A stretch of 64,000 nt of DNA, taken from NCBI RefSeq assembly GCF_021295335.1, contig NZ_JAIWOT010000001.1, positions 189,001-253,000 on the forward strand, written 5' to 3'. This stretch comes from Komagataeibacter sp. FNDCF1 (GTDB lineage Bacteria > Pseudomonadota > Alphaproteobacteria > Acetobacterales > Acetobacteraceae). Within the stretch, counting starts at the first letter, position 1, and every line of letters begins with the position of its first letter. The position numbers were made by a program, and so were the translations under genes. The notes beneath the pieces are model-generated. The model made no database searches and had not been told where the DNA came from. It saw only the letters and a list, made by a program, of their open reading frames with translations. This document shows, one piece after another, positions 44,020-52,447 of the stretch.

Positions 44020-45240
44020 TCAGCGGGACGCCGGATGCGCGCCATCGATAACGACACCACTCGTGACATATTTCCAGAGCGCAACAAGAAGCTTGCGGGC
44101 CAGGGCAACGATCGCCGTTTTGCGGCTCCGGTTACTTCTTGCGCCCACGTGTTCATGGAACCACTGCGCCAGCGCGGTGTCAGGCTGGTAGCGGAGCCAC
44201 AGCCAGGCAAGCTGGATCATGGCCGTGCGCAGGCGCGGATTACCGGATTTCGAGACGCCTTGTTCACGGTCGATCGATCCGCTTTTCCACGGCGAAGGCG
44301 CCAGACCGGCATAAGCCGCGACCTGCCGCCTGTTGTCGAAATGCCGGAACAGTCCTTCCTGCGTCAGAACGGTGGCAAACTCGGCGCCAATCCCTCTGAG
44401 ACCCTGCAACAGGACAACTGGCGAACATTGATTGTTGTCATTCACTTTTGCCAATTCGTCCCGTTCGCTCTCAACCATTTTAATCTGTTCCATGAGAAGT
44501 TCGATGCGGTCCAGTTCTCGTCCGATCTGCGCCTTGAGATGCTTCGGCAAGGGATGACCATCGCCCGTTCGCAACTCGTCGAGACAGGCACGCCGATCCC
44601 GTCGCAGCGGCCGGTAACCTCGAATGCCCTGGCTCAGCAGCAGGCCCTGGACGCGGTTGATATGCCGCGTGCGCTCGCCCACCAGAACCTTACGCTCCCG
44701 ACTGAGACGTCGGCGGTCTTCCTCTTCCCGTGATGGAGGGCGGACCATTGAGCAGACCCGTGCCTCTCCGCGTTTGAACGCCAGCAGCGTACGGACCAGC
44801 ATCTCCCCGTCGATACGATCCGTCTTTGCACGCCGGTGCTTGCGGGGAACTGCGATCGACGCCGCATCGACGACATGGCTCTCGATCCAGTCCTCCTGCT
44901 TCAAGGCTCTATCGATCCAGAATCCATCCAATCCGGCTTCCTGAATCACCACAAGCGGAAAAAGTCTTCCTTCCCGAGCGCGGGCCTTGTCACGAAGACT
45001 AGTGAAACAGCCGAACAGGCCCGCAATATCGCCACCTTGAACCGAGTGGCGCGACATCTTCTCGCTTCCGGGTGAGAGCGATGTGACCAGCCAACTCGAT
45101 TTTCCAAGTTCCAGTGAAACGAAGATCGCGCCAAGATCAACGCGGATAGCGACCGGGGTCGTGGGATGATCAGATGCCTCGAGCATGGTTCTGCCCTCCA
45201 GAGAGTTTCAGCAAGCACACTCTGACACGGCGCGGCTCGC
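43790..45240 (-). mobile_element. IS110-family insertion sequence (ends approximate)
   Basis: The element is recognised from its recombinase gene (44020-45186). IS110 elements usually lack clear terminal repeats and target duplications, so the ends are only estimated: about 43790 on the soxB side and about 45240, where LysR-like coding sequence begins. It sits between soxB and a LysR gene and carries a longer noncoding side downstream of the recombinase than upstream. Confidence 0.6.
44020..45186 (-). CDS. IS110-family transposase (DEDD recombinase)
   Basis: A 388-residue recombinase. The N-terminal DEDD RuvC-like domain shows VDLGAIFVSLEL (Asp), VVIQEAGLDGFW (Glu), and KTDRIDGEMLVRTLLA (two Asp). 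A coiled-coil middle region follows. The C-terminal Transposase_20 domain has LQGLRGIGAEFATVL, RRQVAAYAGLAPSPWKSG and SKSGNPRLRTAMIQLAWLWLRYQP, with the serine in GVSKSGNP. The frame is intact. Confidence 0.95.
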   Translation of the reverse strand: MLEASDHPTTPVAIRVDLGAIFVSLELGKSSWLVTSLSPGSEKMSRHSVQGGDIAGLFGCFTSLRDKARAREGRLFPLVVIQEAGLDGFWIDRALKQEDWIESHVVDAASIAVPRKHRRAKTDRIDGEMLVRTLLAFKRGEARVCSMVRPPSREEEDRRRLSRERKVLVGERTRHINRVQGLLLSQGIRGYRPLRRDRRACLDELRTGDGHPLPKHLKAQIGRELDRIELLMEQIKMVESERDELAKVNDNNQCSPVVLLQGLRGIGAEFATVLTQEGLFRHFDNRRQVAAYAGLAPSPWKSGSIDREQGVSKSGNPRLRTAMIQLAWLWLRYQPDTALAQWFHEHVGARSNRSRKTAIVALARKLLVALWKYVTSGVVIDGAHPASR

Positions 45241-46192
45241 TATCCACTCCTCATGGAATCTGAATGTTTTCATAACCGTGTGCGACAATGGCACCATGGC
45301 CGCCGCCGCGCGCGTGCTGGGTGTCAGCCAGCCTGCCGTATCACAGGTGATTGCCGATCTTGAAAAACGTGTGGGCGACCGGCTGTTCGACCGGCGGGTG
45401 CGACCGATTGCGCTGACCGCGGCAGGGACCGTGCTGCGCCAGTATGCGCTGGCGCTTGTGGCGGACATGCGCCAGATCGCGGCCCGCCTGCAGGAAATGC
45501 GTTCGGGCCGCGTGCAGCTGCTGCGCATCGGTGTGGTGGACTCCCTCTCGCGTGCCGTGATGGGCGACGTCTCGCGCTTCATGCGCGGGCGTGTGGACCG
45601 GCTGGTGGTCCATGCCGGGCTGACGGAATCCCATGCCGCGGCGCTGCTGACGCACCAGATCGACCTTATCCTCAGTGTGGATGACCTGGAGGATATCCCC
45701 GGCCTGGAGCGCTGGCCGCTGTTTGAGGAACCTTATCTGCTCGTATGCCCCACGGGGCTTGCGCCGCCCGATACGGTGGGGGAACTGGCCCGTTTTCTGC
45801 AGGCGCACCCGTTCGTACGGTTTTCCCTGCGTTCGCGCACGGGTAGCGAGATCGAGCGCTACCTGCGCCGCCTGCGTCTTGAACCGCCCTTCGGTCAGGA
45901 ATTCGACAGGCCGGAAGGGGTGCTGGCGGCCTGCACGCCTGGCGGTGTGGCGATTACCACGCCGCTGTGCCTGTATGAAGCAGGGTATGATCCTTCCTGC
46001 GGCCTGACCTGCCACGGCCTGCCCGGTGATGCCCTGCGCCGTAGGCTGACGCTTGTGGCGCGGCGGCGGGAGTTTGGCCGGCTGTCCCTGGATCTTGCCC
46101 GCACCCTCCGGGCCGTGTTCAGGGAGCGCATCATGGGTGAACTGGCGGCGTGTTTTCCTGATTTCGCCAGTCAGATGAATGTCCTGTCCTGA
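45185..46192 (+). CDS. LysR-family regulator with 5' end altered by the IS110 element
   Basis: The open frame from ATG 45185 has 335 residues. Recognisable LysR sequence starts only at NLNVFITVCDNGTMAAAARVLGVSQPAVSQVIADLEKRVG (about residue 25). The first 25 or so residues are read from the insertion sequence; the normal start codon, expected one to five codons before NLNVF, is missing. The HTH and effector domain (LLRIGVVDSLSRAV onward) are otherwise complete. The protein may be made as a fusion from a start inside the IS, or not at all. It was probably once divergent from soxB, or serves the racemase-family gene downstream. Confidence 0.75.
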   Translation: MVLPSREFQQAHSDTARLAIHSSWNLNVFITVCDNGTMAAAARVLGVSQPAVSQVIADLEKRVGDRLFDRRVRPIALTAAGTVLRQYALALVADMRQIAARLQEMRSGRVQLLRIGVVDSLSRAVMGDVSRFMRGRVDRLVVHAGLTESHAAALLTHQIDLILSVDDLEDIPGLERWPLFEEPYLLVCPTGLAPPDTVGELARFLQAHPFVRFSLRSRTGSEIERYLRRLRLEPPFGQEFDRPEGVLAACTPGGVAITTPLCLYEAGYDPSCGLTCHGLPGDALRRRLTLVARRREFGRLSLDLARTLRAVFRERIMGELAACFPDFASQMNVLS

Positions 46193-46321
46193 TGGACATT
46201 TGTGCCGGCAGGCTGCCGGGCATCCCCGCCGCCGGAATGCCTTGTGTGGCAGGCAGGTCCATGTACACTCGCCACGCCTGTTTCAGGCAACGTGTATTTC
46301 ACGAATGGACCGGACGCGAAC

Positions 46322-47362
46322 ATGCGCAGTACAAAGCTTGTAAATATTGTTACCGCCCATGCGGCGGGTGAGGTCGGTGATGTTATCATAGGCGGGGTCG
46401 CCCCCCCGCCAGGCGAGACGATATGGGAGCAGTCCCGTTTCATCGCGCGTGATGAAACGCTACGTAATTTTGTGCTGAACGAACCGCGCGGGGGCGTGTT
46501 CCGGCATGTCAACCTGCTGGTACCACCGCGTGACCCGCGTGCGCAGATGGGCTGGATCATCATGGAACCGGCGGACACCCCGCCCATGTCGGGTTCCAAT
46601 TCCATCTGTGTCTCCACCGTACTGCTGGAAACCGGCATCATACCGATGCATGAACCGCAGACACACCTGACACTGGAGGCACCGGGCGGGGTCATTGACG
46701 TGACCGCCACCTGCCATGGCGGCAGGGCGGAACGCATCAGCGTGCGTAATGTCCCGTCATTTGCCGCCCGGCTCGATGCCAGCCTGGAGGTGCCCGGTCT
46801 TGGCACCCTGAAGGTGGACACCGCCTATGGCGGGGACAGTTTCGTGATCGTGGATGCACAGGCGCTGGGGCTTGACCTGGAACCCGCATCGGCCCGTAGC
46901 CTTGCGGAACTGGGCATGCGGATAACAGCCGCGGCCAACCGGCAGCTTGGCTTCCATCATCCCACCAATCCGGACTGGGCCCATATTTCGTTCTGCCTGT
47001 TCACGACCCCGGTCACGCGGCATGACGGTGCCTTTACCGCGCCGCATGTCGTGGCGATCCGGCCGGGCAAGATCGATCGTTCACCCACCGGCACCGCCTG
47101 TTCGGCGCGTATGGCGGTACTGCATGCCCGGGGGGAAATGGCGGTGGGTGAGCGCTACGTCGCGCGCTCGATCATCGGTTCGGAGTTTGTGTGCCATATC
47201 GACGCAACGGCGCGGATAGGGGACATTGATGGCATTGTCCCGGTCATTTCCGGCAGTGCATGGATTACCGGTACGCAGCAGCTGATGCTCGACCCGACGG
47301 ATCCCTACCCTGCGGGGTACCGGCTGAGCGATACCTGGCCGGTCATGGATCCGGAAATGTAA
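46322..47362 (+). CDS. Proline-racemase-family enzyme with Ser/Thr active-site pair
   Basis: A 346-residue protein of the proline racemase / hydroxyproline epimerase / 3-hydroxyproline dehydratase superfamily. The start at 46322 ([21 protein letters not shown]) fits the family. Proline racemases use two Cys, in MCGHGT and SPCGTG. Here the first motif is MSGSNSI (Ser90) and the second is SPTGTA (Thr256), so both catalytic Cys are replaced. Known relatives with Thr at the second site are trans-3-hydroxy-L-proline dehydratases. The Ser/Thr pair and the loss of the usual His suggest a different reaction or substrate. The 3' end overlaps a convergent DMT transporter gene by 20 bp. Confidence 0.82.
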   Translation: MRSTKLVNIVTAHAAGEVGDVIIGGVAPPPGETIWEQSRFIARDETLRNFVLNEPRGGVFRHVNLLVPPRDPRAQMGWIIMEPADTPPMSGSNSICVSTVLLETGIIPMHEPQTHLTLEAPGGVIDVTATCHGGRAERISVRNVPSFAARLDASLEVPGLGTLKVDTAYGGDSFVIVDAQALGLDLEPASARSLAELGMRITAAANRQLGFHHPTNPDWAHISFCLFTTPVTRHDGAFTAPHVVAIRPGKIDRSPTGTACSARMAVLHARGEMAVGERYVARSIIGSEFVCHIDATARIGDIDGIVPVISGSAWITGTQQLMLDPTDPYPAGYRLSDTWPVMDPEM

Positions 47363-48353
47363 CCGGTGTCGCGGTTACGGAGCGTTTTGCCTGGCCCTGT
47401 ACCGTGAAATCCACCAGTCCACATATGACCGCACCGATTCCCGTCCATGCGATCAGGCCGGGCATCGGTGCGCCCATGAACACAAGATCACCCAGCAGCG
47501 CAAAGAACATTTCACTGGCCTGTGTTGCGTCGACGGCGGCAATGCGCAGCGGGTCGGATGACAGGTTGCGTGCATAGATGAACAGCGTCATGCCGCCGCA
47601 GCCTGATACAAGCGCTACAAGCGCCGTATCGAGGAACTGCGTATGGGTTGGCGCGGGCGGCGCGCATACTGCCACAACCGCGGCAAAGACCGGCATCGCG
47701 CCAAGGGACAGCAGCAGCACCCCCACCGCCGGATCGGCCAGCAGTTCGCTCCCCTTTATCCGCCCGCCATAGCGTGCCTGGGTCAGCAGCTGGTTGCCCA
47801 GCGGGTAGGCAAAGGCCCCCAGCAGCACGGGCAGGACACCCGCCATGAGCTGCCACGCGCTGGTACCACTTTCCATGCGCGTGACATTGACCACCACCAC
47901 GCCCGCCGCGATGACCACCAGGGACAGGACCCCGCGCAGCGGCACCCGCGCACCGAAGGCCAGCATGACGATGGGTGTTGCCAGGATGGTGATCTGCCAC
48001 GTGGCCGACAGCACCCAGGCAGGTGTATGGCCAGCCGCGTAGCAGAAGCAGGAATACGTTATGCCATAGCCGGTGCCGCCCGCCATGAACCATAAACCCA
48101 GATGCCTGCGGTACAGGTCAAGGACACGGACAACGAACGCCCGTCCCCGCCGGACCAGCAGCCACGCCAGCAGCAGGATGACCGTATCCACGTAGCGTAG
48201 TGCGGCACTCCATGCCCAGTGCCCGCCCTCCAGGCTCATCAGCCGGTTGAAGATAAAGGTGCTGGAGAACATTCCCCCCGCCGCAATGCCAAGAAGCATG
48301 GCACGGACAAGGGACGGTGGCTGGGACGGGGAAGAAAGGGAGGCGGCTGTCAT
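47343..48353 (-). CDS. DMT-superfamily membrane transporter
   Basis: A 336-residue protein with about ten hydrophobic helices, in the multidrug-resistance-efflux (PF13536-like) branch of the drug/metabolite transporter superfamily. Examples are [40 protein letters not shown] and [21 protein letters not shown]. The substrate is unknown; its position beside aminotransferase and racemase-family genes suggests an amino-acid or related compound. The start has little ribosome-binding signal. Confidence 0.8.
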   Translation of the reverse strand: MTAASLSSPSQPPSLVRAMLLGIAAGGMFSSTFIFNRLMSLEGGHWAWSAALRYVDTVILLLAWLLVRRGRAFVVRVLDLYRRHLGLWFMAGGTGYGITYSCFCYAAGHTPAWVLSATWQITILATPIVMLAFGARVPLRGVLSLVVIAAGVVVVNVTRMESGTSAWQLMAGVLPVLLGAFAYPLGNQLLTQARYGGRIKGSELLADPAVGVLLLSLGAMPVFAAVVAVCAPPAPTHTQFLDTALVALVSGCGGMTLFIYARNLSSDPLRIAAVDATQASEMFFALLGDLVFMGAPMPGLIAWTGIGAVICGLVDFTVQGQAKRSVTATPVTFPDP

Positions 48354-48475
48354 GACACGGGCATGGCTTTCGGGGTCGGGGCGGCCCTGCCGGGGCCACG
48401 GGGGGAAGAATGCTATCAGCGCGCCCCCGGCTGGTCATTACGGTATCCGCGCAGGCCACCCATGCATTTGTAACG

Positions 48476-49684
48476 CTACCGTAACGCGGTGCACGCAGCC
48501 TGCATGCGCGCGCAGCACGCCGAGAGGACCTGCGTGCTCACGCCATAGGCGATGCGCACGTAGCCCGGTGTGCGGAAGGCCGAACCCGGAACCACGGCCA
48601 CGCGGGCGGCTTCCAGCAGATAGGTGGCAAAATCCACATCCGTGTGCAGGACCCGGCCCGATGGTGTCGTGCGGTTCAGGCACCCCCGGATATCGGCAAA
48701 GACATAGAACGCGCCTTCAGGCAGGGTCGCGTCAAGGCCCGGGGTCTGGCGTATCATGGCCATGACCATGTCACGACGCTTGCGCAGGATGGGCATCCAC
48801 GTGTCCAGAAAATCCGTTCCGCCTTCCAGTGCGACACGGGCGGCGTCCTGGCTTATGGAACTGGGGTTGGATGTACTCTGGGACTGAAGGGTATCAAGGG
48901 CTGCGATCAGCCATGCCGGGCCGCCTGCGTAGCCCAGGCGCCAGCCGGTCATGGAAAAGCTCTTGGATACGCCGTTTATGGTCAGGATACGCGATGCGAG
49001 ATCCGGACGCAGCGCGGCGGGTGTGGCAAAGGCGGCATCATAGACAATGGCTTCATATATATCATCCGCCATGATCAGGATGTCATCATGCGCGGCAAGG
49101 ACATCACATAGCGCACCCAGTTCCGCCGCGCTGTAAACCGCACCGGTGGGATTGTTGGGGGAATTGAGGATGATCCAGCGCGTGCGCGGCGTAATGGCGC
49201 GGGCCAGATCATGCGCGCTGAGCTTCCAGCCGTTTTCCGGCAGGCAGGGGACCAGTACCGGCACGCCACCGGCCAGACGGATCATGTCCGGATACGACAC
49301 CCAGCACGGGGTCGGTACGATCACTTCGTCGCCCGCGTCCAGCGTGGCCAGGAAGGCATTGAAGATGATCTGCTTGGCGCCACATGCGGCAATGACCTCG
49401 CTGGCGGCGTAGTCCAGCCCGTTCTGCCGGCGGAAATGCGCGCGGATCGCATCCTTGAGCCCGGTCGTGCCCGCAACGGCCGTGTATTTGGTCAGCCCGG
49501 CGCGGATGGCGTTGATGCCGGCCTCGGCAATCGGGGCGGGGGTGTCAAAATCCAGTTCGCCCTCACCAAGGTTGTCGACCGTGATTCCGTCGGCGGCAAG
49601 CGCGCGCACGGTGTCCGAAATGGCGGCGGTGGGCGATGCGCCAACCGTACCCATGCGTGGGGCCAGCCTGCTGGAGCGTGACAT
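48476..49684 (-). CDS. PLP-dependent aminotransferase, class I/II (aspartate-aminotransferase-like)
   Basis: A 402-residue enzyme. I chose ATG 49684 (MSRSSRLAPRMGTVGASPT) with GAAGGA upstream; longer frames run through a palindrome. It shows LGEGELDFDTP, YTAVAGTTGLKDAIRAHF, LNSPNNPTGAVY, MADDIYE and NGVSKSFSMTGWRLGYAGGP, with the PLP-binding Lys in SKS. It transfers an amino group between an amino acid and a 2-oxo acid. It lies downstream of, and in line with, the GntR-type regulator gene, so it is likely under its control. Confidence 0.92.
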   Translation of the reverse strand: MSRSSRLAPRMGTVGASPTAAISDTVRALAADGITVDNLGEGELDFDTPAPIAEAGINAIRAGLTKYTAVAGTTGLKDAIRAHFRRQNGLDYAASEVIAACGAKQIIFNAFLATLDAGDEVIVPTPCWVSYPDMIRLAGGVPVLVPCLPENGWKLSAHDLARAITPRTRWIILNSPNNPTGAVYSAAELGALCDVLAAHDDILIMADDIYEAIVYDAAFATPAALRPDLASRILTINGVSKSFSMTGWRLGYAGGPAWLIAALDTLQSQSTSNPSSISQDAARVALEGGTDFLDTWMPILRKRRDMVMAMIRQTPGLDATLPEGAFYVFADIRGCLNRTTPSGRVLHTDVDFATYLLEAARVAVVPGSAFRTPGYVRIAYGVSTQVLSACCARMQAACTALR

Positions 49685-49706
49685 GGCGTGAATATTCCTT
49701 CTGTGG

Positions 49707-49740
49707 GGACACACCACGGATCGTGGGGCGTGGTGTGTCC
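49707..49740. promoter_or_regulatory. Long perfect inverted repeat upstream of the aminotransferase gene
   Basis: Perfect 12-bp arms GGACACACCACG / CGTGGTGTGTCC are separated by 10 bases, between the end of the gntR-type gene and the aminotransferase start. There is no T-run, so it may be an operator or a leader hairpin rather than a terminator. The nearby sequence TTGTACAG (about 49744) resembles the TTATACAAA sites in the GntR divergent promoter. Confidence 0.5.
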
Positions 49741-49766
49741 ATATTGTACAGAACATCACATAAAGA

Positions 49767-50684
49767 TCAATCTTGCGCAGCACCTCCGTGTCCGGCCTGC
49801 GCCATGGCCCTTGCCGCCTCATAGGCGCGGTCCAGATGCTCCGCCATCATGGCCGCGGCATCCTGCCTGCGGCCGGTTGACAGGGCCTCCATGATCCGCA
49901 GGTGCTCACGGCACCAGTCGCGCACGCGGCGGCGATTGACGTAGCCGCCGAATTCCAGCAGGCGGCGCAGGCGGTTATGCTGCTGTATTGTCTGTATGAT
50001 GAAGGTATTGTGCGTGAAGCCCGCAATCATTTCGTGGAACTGGGCATCCGTCTCGAAAATCTGTACCGCGCCCACCTGTGTAATATCGGGATGGGATTCC
50101 AGGTAGATATGCTGCAGGCGGCACTGCTCCAGCAGGGTCGGGTCAATCCGGAAGTGTGCGCCCAGAATGCTGTCGGGTTCGAACATGCGGCGGAATTCAT
50201 AGCTGTTCTGCAGCGCGACACGGGTATCCAGCGTCGGCAGGAAACTCCATCCCCGGCCCTGGTTGCGTCTGAGCAGCCCGTCATCGACCAGTCGTTGCAG
50301 CGTGCGCTGCAGCAGGGCGCGATCCACATCATAACGCCTGCTGATGCTGCTCTGGGTAAAGGATTCCGGCAGGTCACCATTCAGCCGGTCCTGTACGATC
50401 CGGGAATACAGGTTCTGCTCGGGCGTGGAGGGAATGGATATATCCAGATTCTGGAGTGTACTGCCATCGGCGACCAGAAAATAGCCCTGATTGGGGCGGG
50501 CTTCGATAATGCCGCGTTCAGCCAGCAGCGCCAGCGCCGTACGGATGGGCGAGCGTGAGAGGCACAGCAGGTCCGCCAGATGCTGTTCACGCAGGTGATG
50601 CCCCGGCCCGAAGCGGCCTTCGCGTATGATATCAAGGATCTGGCTGGCTAGAAGGTAGCGTTTTTGGGTCGGGCGGCGGACCAT
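49767..50684 (-). CDS. GntR-family regulator with FCD domain and a second winged-helix-like segment
   Basis: A 305-residue regulator. The first wHTH (about residues 8-72) reads LREQHLADLLCLSRSPIRTALALLAERGIIEARPNQGYFL. A second HTH-like stretch follows (about 88-155: SSISRRYDVDRALLQRTLQRLVDDGLL then RGWSFLP). The C-terminal FCD ligand domain has FETDAQFHEMIAGFTHN and CREHLRIMEALSTGRRQDAAAMMAEHLDRA with metal/ligand His. AGGA lies before ATG. It is divergent from the ABC-transporter operon and upstream of the aminotransferase gene, so it probably controls both. Confidence 0.88.
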   Translation of the reverse strand: MVRRPTQKRYLLASQILDIIREGRFGPGHHLREQHLADLLCLSRSPIRTALALLAERGIIEARPNQGYFLVADGSTLQNLDISIPSTPEQNLYSRIVQDRLNGDLPESFTQSSISRRYDVDRALLQRTLQRLVDDGLLRRNQGRGWSFLPTLDTRVALQNSYEFRRMFEPDSILGAHFRIDPTLLEQCRLQHIYLESHPDITQVGAVQIFETDAQFHEMIAGFTHNTFIIQTIQQHNRLRRLLEFGGYVNRRRVRDWCREHLRIMEALSTGRRQDAAAMMAEHLDRAYEAARAMAQAGHGGAAQD

Positions 50685-50719
50685 GTATGTCCTGACAGGA
50701 TCGTGCTGAAAGCATCACG

Positions 50720-50728
50720 TTATACAAA
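50720..50728. promoter_or_regulatory. Candidate GntR site, half of an inverted pair
   Basis: TTATACAAA, 36 bp upstream of the gntR start. It is the exact reverse complement of the site at 50807-50815 in the same divergent region. Confidence 0.5.
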
Positions 50729-50784
50729 ATCAGCCACGCCTGTCGATCCATTGCACAGGAATCGGGGGGTGGAATGTTTCGCAC

Positions 50785-50816
50785 TTGACATAAGCGGCGG
50801 AACCACTTTGTATAAT
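50785..50816 (+). promoter_or_regulatory. Promoter and second GntR site of the ABC-transporter operon
   Basis: A perfect TTGACA (50785-50790) and a perfect TATAAT (50811-50816) are 20 bp apart, longer than optimal. The sequence TTTGTATAA (50807-50815), the reverse complement of the upstream TTATACAAA, covers the -10 box. Binding of the GntR protein there would block polymerase. Confidence 0.55.
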
Positions 50817-50884
50817 TAGGCCATAACAGGACAATATTGCCGCTGGCCCTTCCAGCGGCGGTGTCCGGGCATGACAGGGGCCGC

Positions 50885-52447
50885 ATGATCCGCAACCTCA
50901 TCCTTGCCGTACTGTTTCTGCCGTTCGTGCATGCGGGCGCGGCCCGTGCCGCGCCCGGTGCCGTGCTGGCCACCCCCGGCGCGCTGACATCGGCAACGGC
51001 GGCAACGTTCACGCCTTTCGAATTCGTGCGTGACGGGCAGGTAACGGGATTCGATATCGACCTGGCCGGGGCGATCGCACGCCACCTTAAGCTGCAGCCG
51101 GTTACGGTGAACATGCAGTTTGACGGCCTGATCCCGGCATTGCAGGGCGGGCGGGTCGATTTCATCAATTCGGCCATGTACATCAGTCCGCAGCGCAGGC
51201 AGGCGGTCGATTTCGTGCCCTATCTCCAGGTTGCGAACGTGGTGATGGTATCCGCCGCGCGGCAGGGGGGCATAACCGGCAACGACCTGAGCCTGTGCGG
51301 GCGGCAGGTGGCCGTGACCCTTGGCGGGATCGAGGAAGACAACGCCCGTGACGCATCCGCCCGCTGCGTGGCGGCAGGCCACCCGGCGCTGGAGGTCTTC
51401 AGCTTTCCCACCGCGCAGGACACGGCCATGAACCTGCGCGCGGGGCGGGTGGATGCCGCCTTTGATTCCGTCTATGGCGCCGTGACCCTGATGCATGAGA
51501 TGCCAGGCGTCTACACGGTCATGGGGCGGCCGTTCGGAACGGATGCATGGATCGGCTTTGCCGTGCGCAAGGGTGATGTCGCCATGCGCACCATGCTGGC
51601 GGATGCGCTGCATGCGGTGCAGGCCGATGGTACCTTTGCCGCGCTGCTGGAGCGGTGGAACCTGCCGCCGGCGGAAAACGTGCATACCGATGCGCAGGCG
51701 CCTGCCGTGCGGGGCGGCCTGCTGCGCGGGCTGTCGATATGCTGGGGGTATTTTGCATCGTGGCTGTTCTTCAGGGCCGCGATGATGACCCTGCTGGTCA
51801 CGGTCATATCGCTTGCGGCGGGATGTGTGATCGGGCTGGTCGCGGCCCTTGCCCAGTCATCGCGGTTCCGGGCGGTACGGGCGCTGCTGGCGGTGTATCT
51901 GTGGCTGTTCCGTGGCACGCCGGTGCTGCTGCAGATCGTGTTCGTGTATAACGTGCTGCCGGGATTTGGCCTGCGGCTGTCCGCGCTCATGTCGGCGGTG
52001 CTGGCGCTTTCGCTGAATGAAGGTGCATACATGGCTGAAATCATCCGTGCGGGCCTGCGCGCCATCAGGCCCGGGCAGCGTGTCGCGGCGCTGGCTCTTG
52101 GCATGACACCTTTTGGCGTGGTGCGGCATATCGTGGCGCCACAGGCATTTCGTGTCATTGTGCCCATGCTGGGCAATCAGGGCATCGGCATGCTCAAGAC
52201 AAGCGCGCTGGTCTCCGTCATTGCTGTCGAGGACCTGCTGCTGGTTGCCAACCAGGCAGCTTCGGCAAGCTTTCATTATCTTGAGGCACTCAGTGCCGCA
52301 GGCCTGTACTACCTTGCGCTGACAACCCTGTTCATGGCCGGGCAGGCCGTGCTGGAGCGCAGGCTGGACCCGGCGCAGCGCCTGGCGGGCGGCACGCTGT
52401 TTGCGCGCCTGTCACGCATGATGGGGAGCATGACCGATGCACGCTGA
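50885..52447 (+). CDS. Fused substrate-binding protein and permease of a polar-amino-acid ABC importer
   Basis: A 520-residue protein; the start at 50885 has AGGGG five bases upstream. A signal-like N-terminus (LILAVLFLPFVHAGAARA) precedes an SBP_bac_3 domain (about residues 25-265: TFTPFEFVRDGQVTGFDIDLAGAIARHL, MQFDGLIPALQGGRVDFI). A HisM-type permease (about 280-505) follows in the same chain, with AAMMTLLVTVISLAAGCVIGL, FRGTPVLLQIVFVYN and LSLNEGAYMAEIIRAGLRAI (EAA motif). Fusion of binding protein to permease ties the receptor to the membrane. The ATPase gene overlaps by 11 bp. Confidence 0.9.
   Translation: MIRNLILAVLFLPFVHAGAARAAPGAVLATPGALTSATAATFTPFEFVRDGQVTGFDIDLAGAIARHLKLQPVTVNMQFDGLIPALQGGRVDFINSAMYISPQRRQAVDFVPYLQVANVVMVSAARQGGITGNDLSLCGRQVAVTLGGIEEDNARDASARCVAAGHPALEVFSFPTAQDTAMNLRAGRVDAAFDSVYGAVTLMHEMPGVYTVMGRPFGTDAWIGFAVRKGDVAMRTMLADALHAVQADGTFAALLERWNLPPAENVHTDAQAPAVRGGLLRGLSICWGYFASWLFFRAAMMTLLVTVISLAAGCVIGLVAALAQSSRFRAVRALLAVYLWLFRGTPVLLQIVFVYNVLPGFGLRLSALMSAVLALSLNEGAYMAEIIRAGLRAIRPGQRVAALALGMTPFGVVRHIVAPQAFRVIVPMLGNQGIGMLKTSALVSVIAVEDLLLVANQAASASFHYLEALSAAGLYYLALTTLFMAGQAVLERRLDPAQRLAGGTLFARLSRMMGSMTDAR

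Noticed and set aside
48354-48475. Possible attenuator between the aminotransferase end and the DMT gene start
   Set aside because: No stable hairpin with T-run or leader peptide could be made out.
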